Source: Sphingopyxis sp. UBA6723
GTDB taxonomy: Bacteria; Pseudomonadota; Alphaproteobacteria; Sphingomonadales; Sphingomonadaceae
DNA length: 6,777 nucleotides
NCBI RefSeq assembly: GCF_002454115.1
Contig: NZ_DKIH01000004.1
Span: forward strand, 143,101 to 149,877
Reading direction: 5' to 3'
The notes beneath the pieces were generated by a model. That model was not told the DNA's origin. It was given only the letters and a program-made list of their open reading frames with translations, and did not search any database. The translations under genes and the position numbers were made by a program. Shown one piece after another: positions 5,493-6,777 of the stretch (its first letter is position 1; every line of letters begins with the position of its first letter).

Positions 5493-6590
5493 ATGGGTTT
5501 CAAATGCGGGATCGTCGGCCTGCCCAACGTCGGCAAGTCCACCCTGTTCAACGCGCTGACCGAAACGGCGGCGGCGCAGGCGGCCAATTATCCGTTCTGC
5601 ACGATCGAGCCGAACATCGGCAACGTCGCAGTCCCCGACGCGCGGCTCGAAAAGCTCGCCGCCATCGCGAGCAGCAAGAAGATCATCGCGACGCAACTGG
5701 CGTTCGTCGATATCGCCGGGCTGGTCCGCGGCGCGTCGAAGGGCGAAGGGTTGGGCAACCAGTTCCTTGGCAACATCCGCGAAGTCGATGCGATCGTCCA
5801 CGTCCTGCGCTGTTTCGAAGATGACGACATCCAGCATGTCGAAAACAAGGTCGATCCGGTGGCCGATGCCGAGACGGTCGAGACCGAATTGCTGCTGTCC
5901 GATCTGGAAAGCCTCGAAAAGCGCGTCCCCGCCTTTGTGAAGAAAGCCGCACAGGGCGACAAGGAAGCCAAGATCGCCGCGTCGGTGCTGGGCCAGACGC
6001 TCGAGCTGCTGCGCGAAGGCAAGCCCGCGCGGCTGACCGAACCGAAGGACGAGGAAGAAGCCCGCGTCCTACGCACTGCGCAGCTGCTAACGTCAAAACC
6101 CGTGCTCTATGTCTGCAACGTCGATGAAGGCAGCGCCGCGAACGGCAATGCGTTCTCGGAAAAAGTGTTTGCCAAGGCGGCCGCCGAAGGCGCGCAGGCG
6201 GTTGTCGTATCGGCCGCGATCGAAAGCGAGCTGGTGACGATGGACATGGCCGACCGGATGGAATTCCTCGCCGAAATGGGGCTGACCGAAACCGGCCTCG
6301 CGCGCGTCATCCGCGCCGGGTATGAGCTGCTCCACCTGATCACTTTCTTCACCGTCGGCCCGCAGGAAGCGCGCGCGTGGACCGTCCACACCGGCGCCAC
6401 GGCGCCCGAAGCCGCGGGCGAAATCCACAGCGACTTCCAGAAGGGCTTCATCCGCGCCGAAACCATCGCGTACGACGATTATATCGCGCTGGGCGGCGAA
6501 GCGCGGGCGCGCGAGGCGGGTAAGCTGCGCGCCGAAGGCAAGGCGTATGTGGTGCATGATGGGGACGTGATGCACTTTTTGCATAGCTGA
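5493..6590 (+). CDS. ychF: Ribosome-binding ATPase YchF (Obg/OLA1 family)
   Basis: This 365-residue protein is of the normal length for YchF (E. coli 363). It is a P-loop ATPase of the Obg family that associates with ribosomes and has been linked to redox and stress responses. The N-terminal G domain shows the Walker A motif GLPNVGKST (9-17), the switch I region ANYPFCTIEPNIG (31-43) and DIAGLVRGASKGEGLGNQFL (73-92). It has NVDE at 209-212 in place of the GTPase NKxD; this change is the family signature for ATP preference. A helical coiled-coil insertion spans about 125-190. The C-terminal TGS domain (about 281-365) includes LITFFTVGPQEARAWTV and ends in GDVMHFLHS, as usual for the family. 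CGGAG at 5483-5487 lies 5 bases before ATG 5493. It is separated from pth by about 2.6 kb of unrelated genes and is divergent from the CAP gene, so it must have its own promoter in 5349-5492. I could not identify that promoter with confidence. Confidence 0.98.
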   Translation: MGFKCGIVGLPNVGKSTLFNALTETAAAQAANYPFCTIEPNIGNVAVPDARLEKLAAIASSKKIIATQLAFVDIAGLVRGASKGEGLGNQFLGNIREVDAIVHVLRCFEDDDIQHVENKVDPVADAETVETELLLSDLESLEKRVPAFVKKAAQGDKEAKIAASVLGQTLELLREGKPARLTEPKDEEEARVLRTAQLLTSKPVLYVCNVDEGSAANGNAFSEKVFAKAAAEGAQAVVVSAAIESELVTMDMADRMEFLAEMGLTETGLARVIRAGYELLHLITFFTVGPQEARAWTVHTGATAPEAAGEIHSDFQKGFIRAETIAYDDYIALGGEARAREAGKLRAEGKAYVVHDGDVMHFLHS

Positions 6591-6652
6591 TCCGGCGACG
6601 TCATCGTGATGCGGATCATCGGCATTGCGGTGGGAAACTTCCCTCATGTCTT

Positions 6653-6743
6653 CGTCACGCCGGACTTGATCCGGGGTCCATGAGGCCTTGCACCGCCCGC
6701 TACTGAGAAGGCGGATGGATCCCGGATCAAGTCCGGGATGACG
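6653..6743. repeat. 91-base REP-like palindrome, copy 2 (inverted)
   Basis: Arms 6653-6682 and 6714-6743 are inverted repeats matching at 26 of 30 positions, around a 31-base centre. Read on the minus strand, the element aligns end to end with the copy at 2958-3048 without gaps. I count 84 of 91 identical positions: 29/30, 26/31 and 29/30 for left arm, centre and right arm. It starts 62 bases after the ychF stop codon and could act as a transcript-end hairpin for ychF. Confidence 0.85.
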
Positions 6744-6756
6744 AGAAGGAGAGAAT

Positions 6757-6777
6757 CCTCCCTGTCGCGTAGCGATG
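6757..6777. repeat. Start of another palindromic element, cut by window edge
   Basis: CCTCCC is followed by TCGC-GTA-GCGA (6765-6775), a perfect 4-bp stem around three bases. It resembles the left part of another intergenic palindrome that I recall from sphingomonads. The right arm would lie beyond the window, so this is tentative. Confidence 0.3.

Noticed and set aside
2958..6743. CRISPR or transposon reading of the repeated palindromes
   Set aside because: There are only two copies, far apart and inverted, with no spacers, no cas genes and no transposase gene in the window.

Overview
The window looks like chromosomal DNA from an alphaproteobacterium, most likely a sphingomonad (Sphingomonas, Sphingopyxis or a relative). 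This rests on the high GC content, the GC-biased third codon positions, the rplY-pth-ychF gene grouping, and interspersed palindromes of a type I associate with that group. The assignment is by recognition, not by a database search. No mobile-element gene, phage gene, rRNA, tRNA or CRISPR array was found.

Layout, left to right. Positions 1-74 hold the edge of a small dispersed palindrome and the 3' flank of a minus-strand gene. That gene (75-1376) encodes a short, YegD-like Hsp70-family ATPase. A 188-base divergent gap separates it from rplY (bL25/Ctc, 1565-2200, plus strand). Next comes a roughly 125-base run of G- and C-rich hairpins, whose last stem contains the Shine-Dalgarno sequence of pth (2350-2919). 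A 91-base near-perfect palindrome (2958-3048) and a promoter with an overlapping operator-like inverted repeat lead into an SDR oxidoreductase with a twin-arginine-type signal (3137-4132). A small secreted DUF4087 protein follows (4286-4675). It converges on a minus-strand secreted CAP/SCP-like protein (4707-5348), with a hairpin filling the 31-base gap between them. ychF (5493-6590) is divergent from the CAP gene. The window closes with a second, inverted copy of the 91-base palindrome (6653-6743) and the start of another palindromic element.

Functionally, rplY, pth and ychF form a translation group: a 5S-rRNA-binding ribosomal protein, peptidyl-tRNA recycling, and a ribosome-associated ATPase. 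Between pth and ychF sit three unrelated genes, all with N-terminal export signals: the SDR, the DUF4087 protein and the CAP protein. The Hsp70-like gene is divergent and probably independent. I see no clear undescribed multi-gene system. The most interesting features are regulatory and structural: the pth ribosome-binding site embedded in a repeat hairpin, the apparently exported SDR with an operator-like site over its -35 box, and the oriented, inverted pair of 91-base palindromes.
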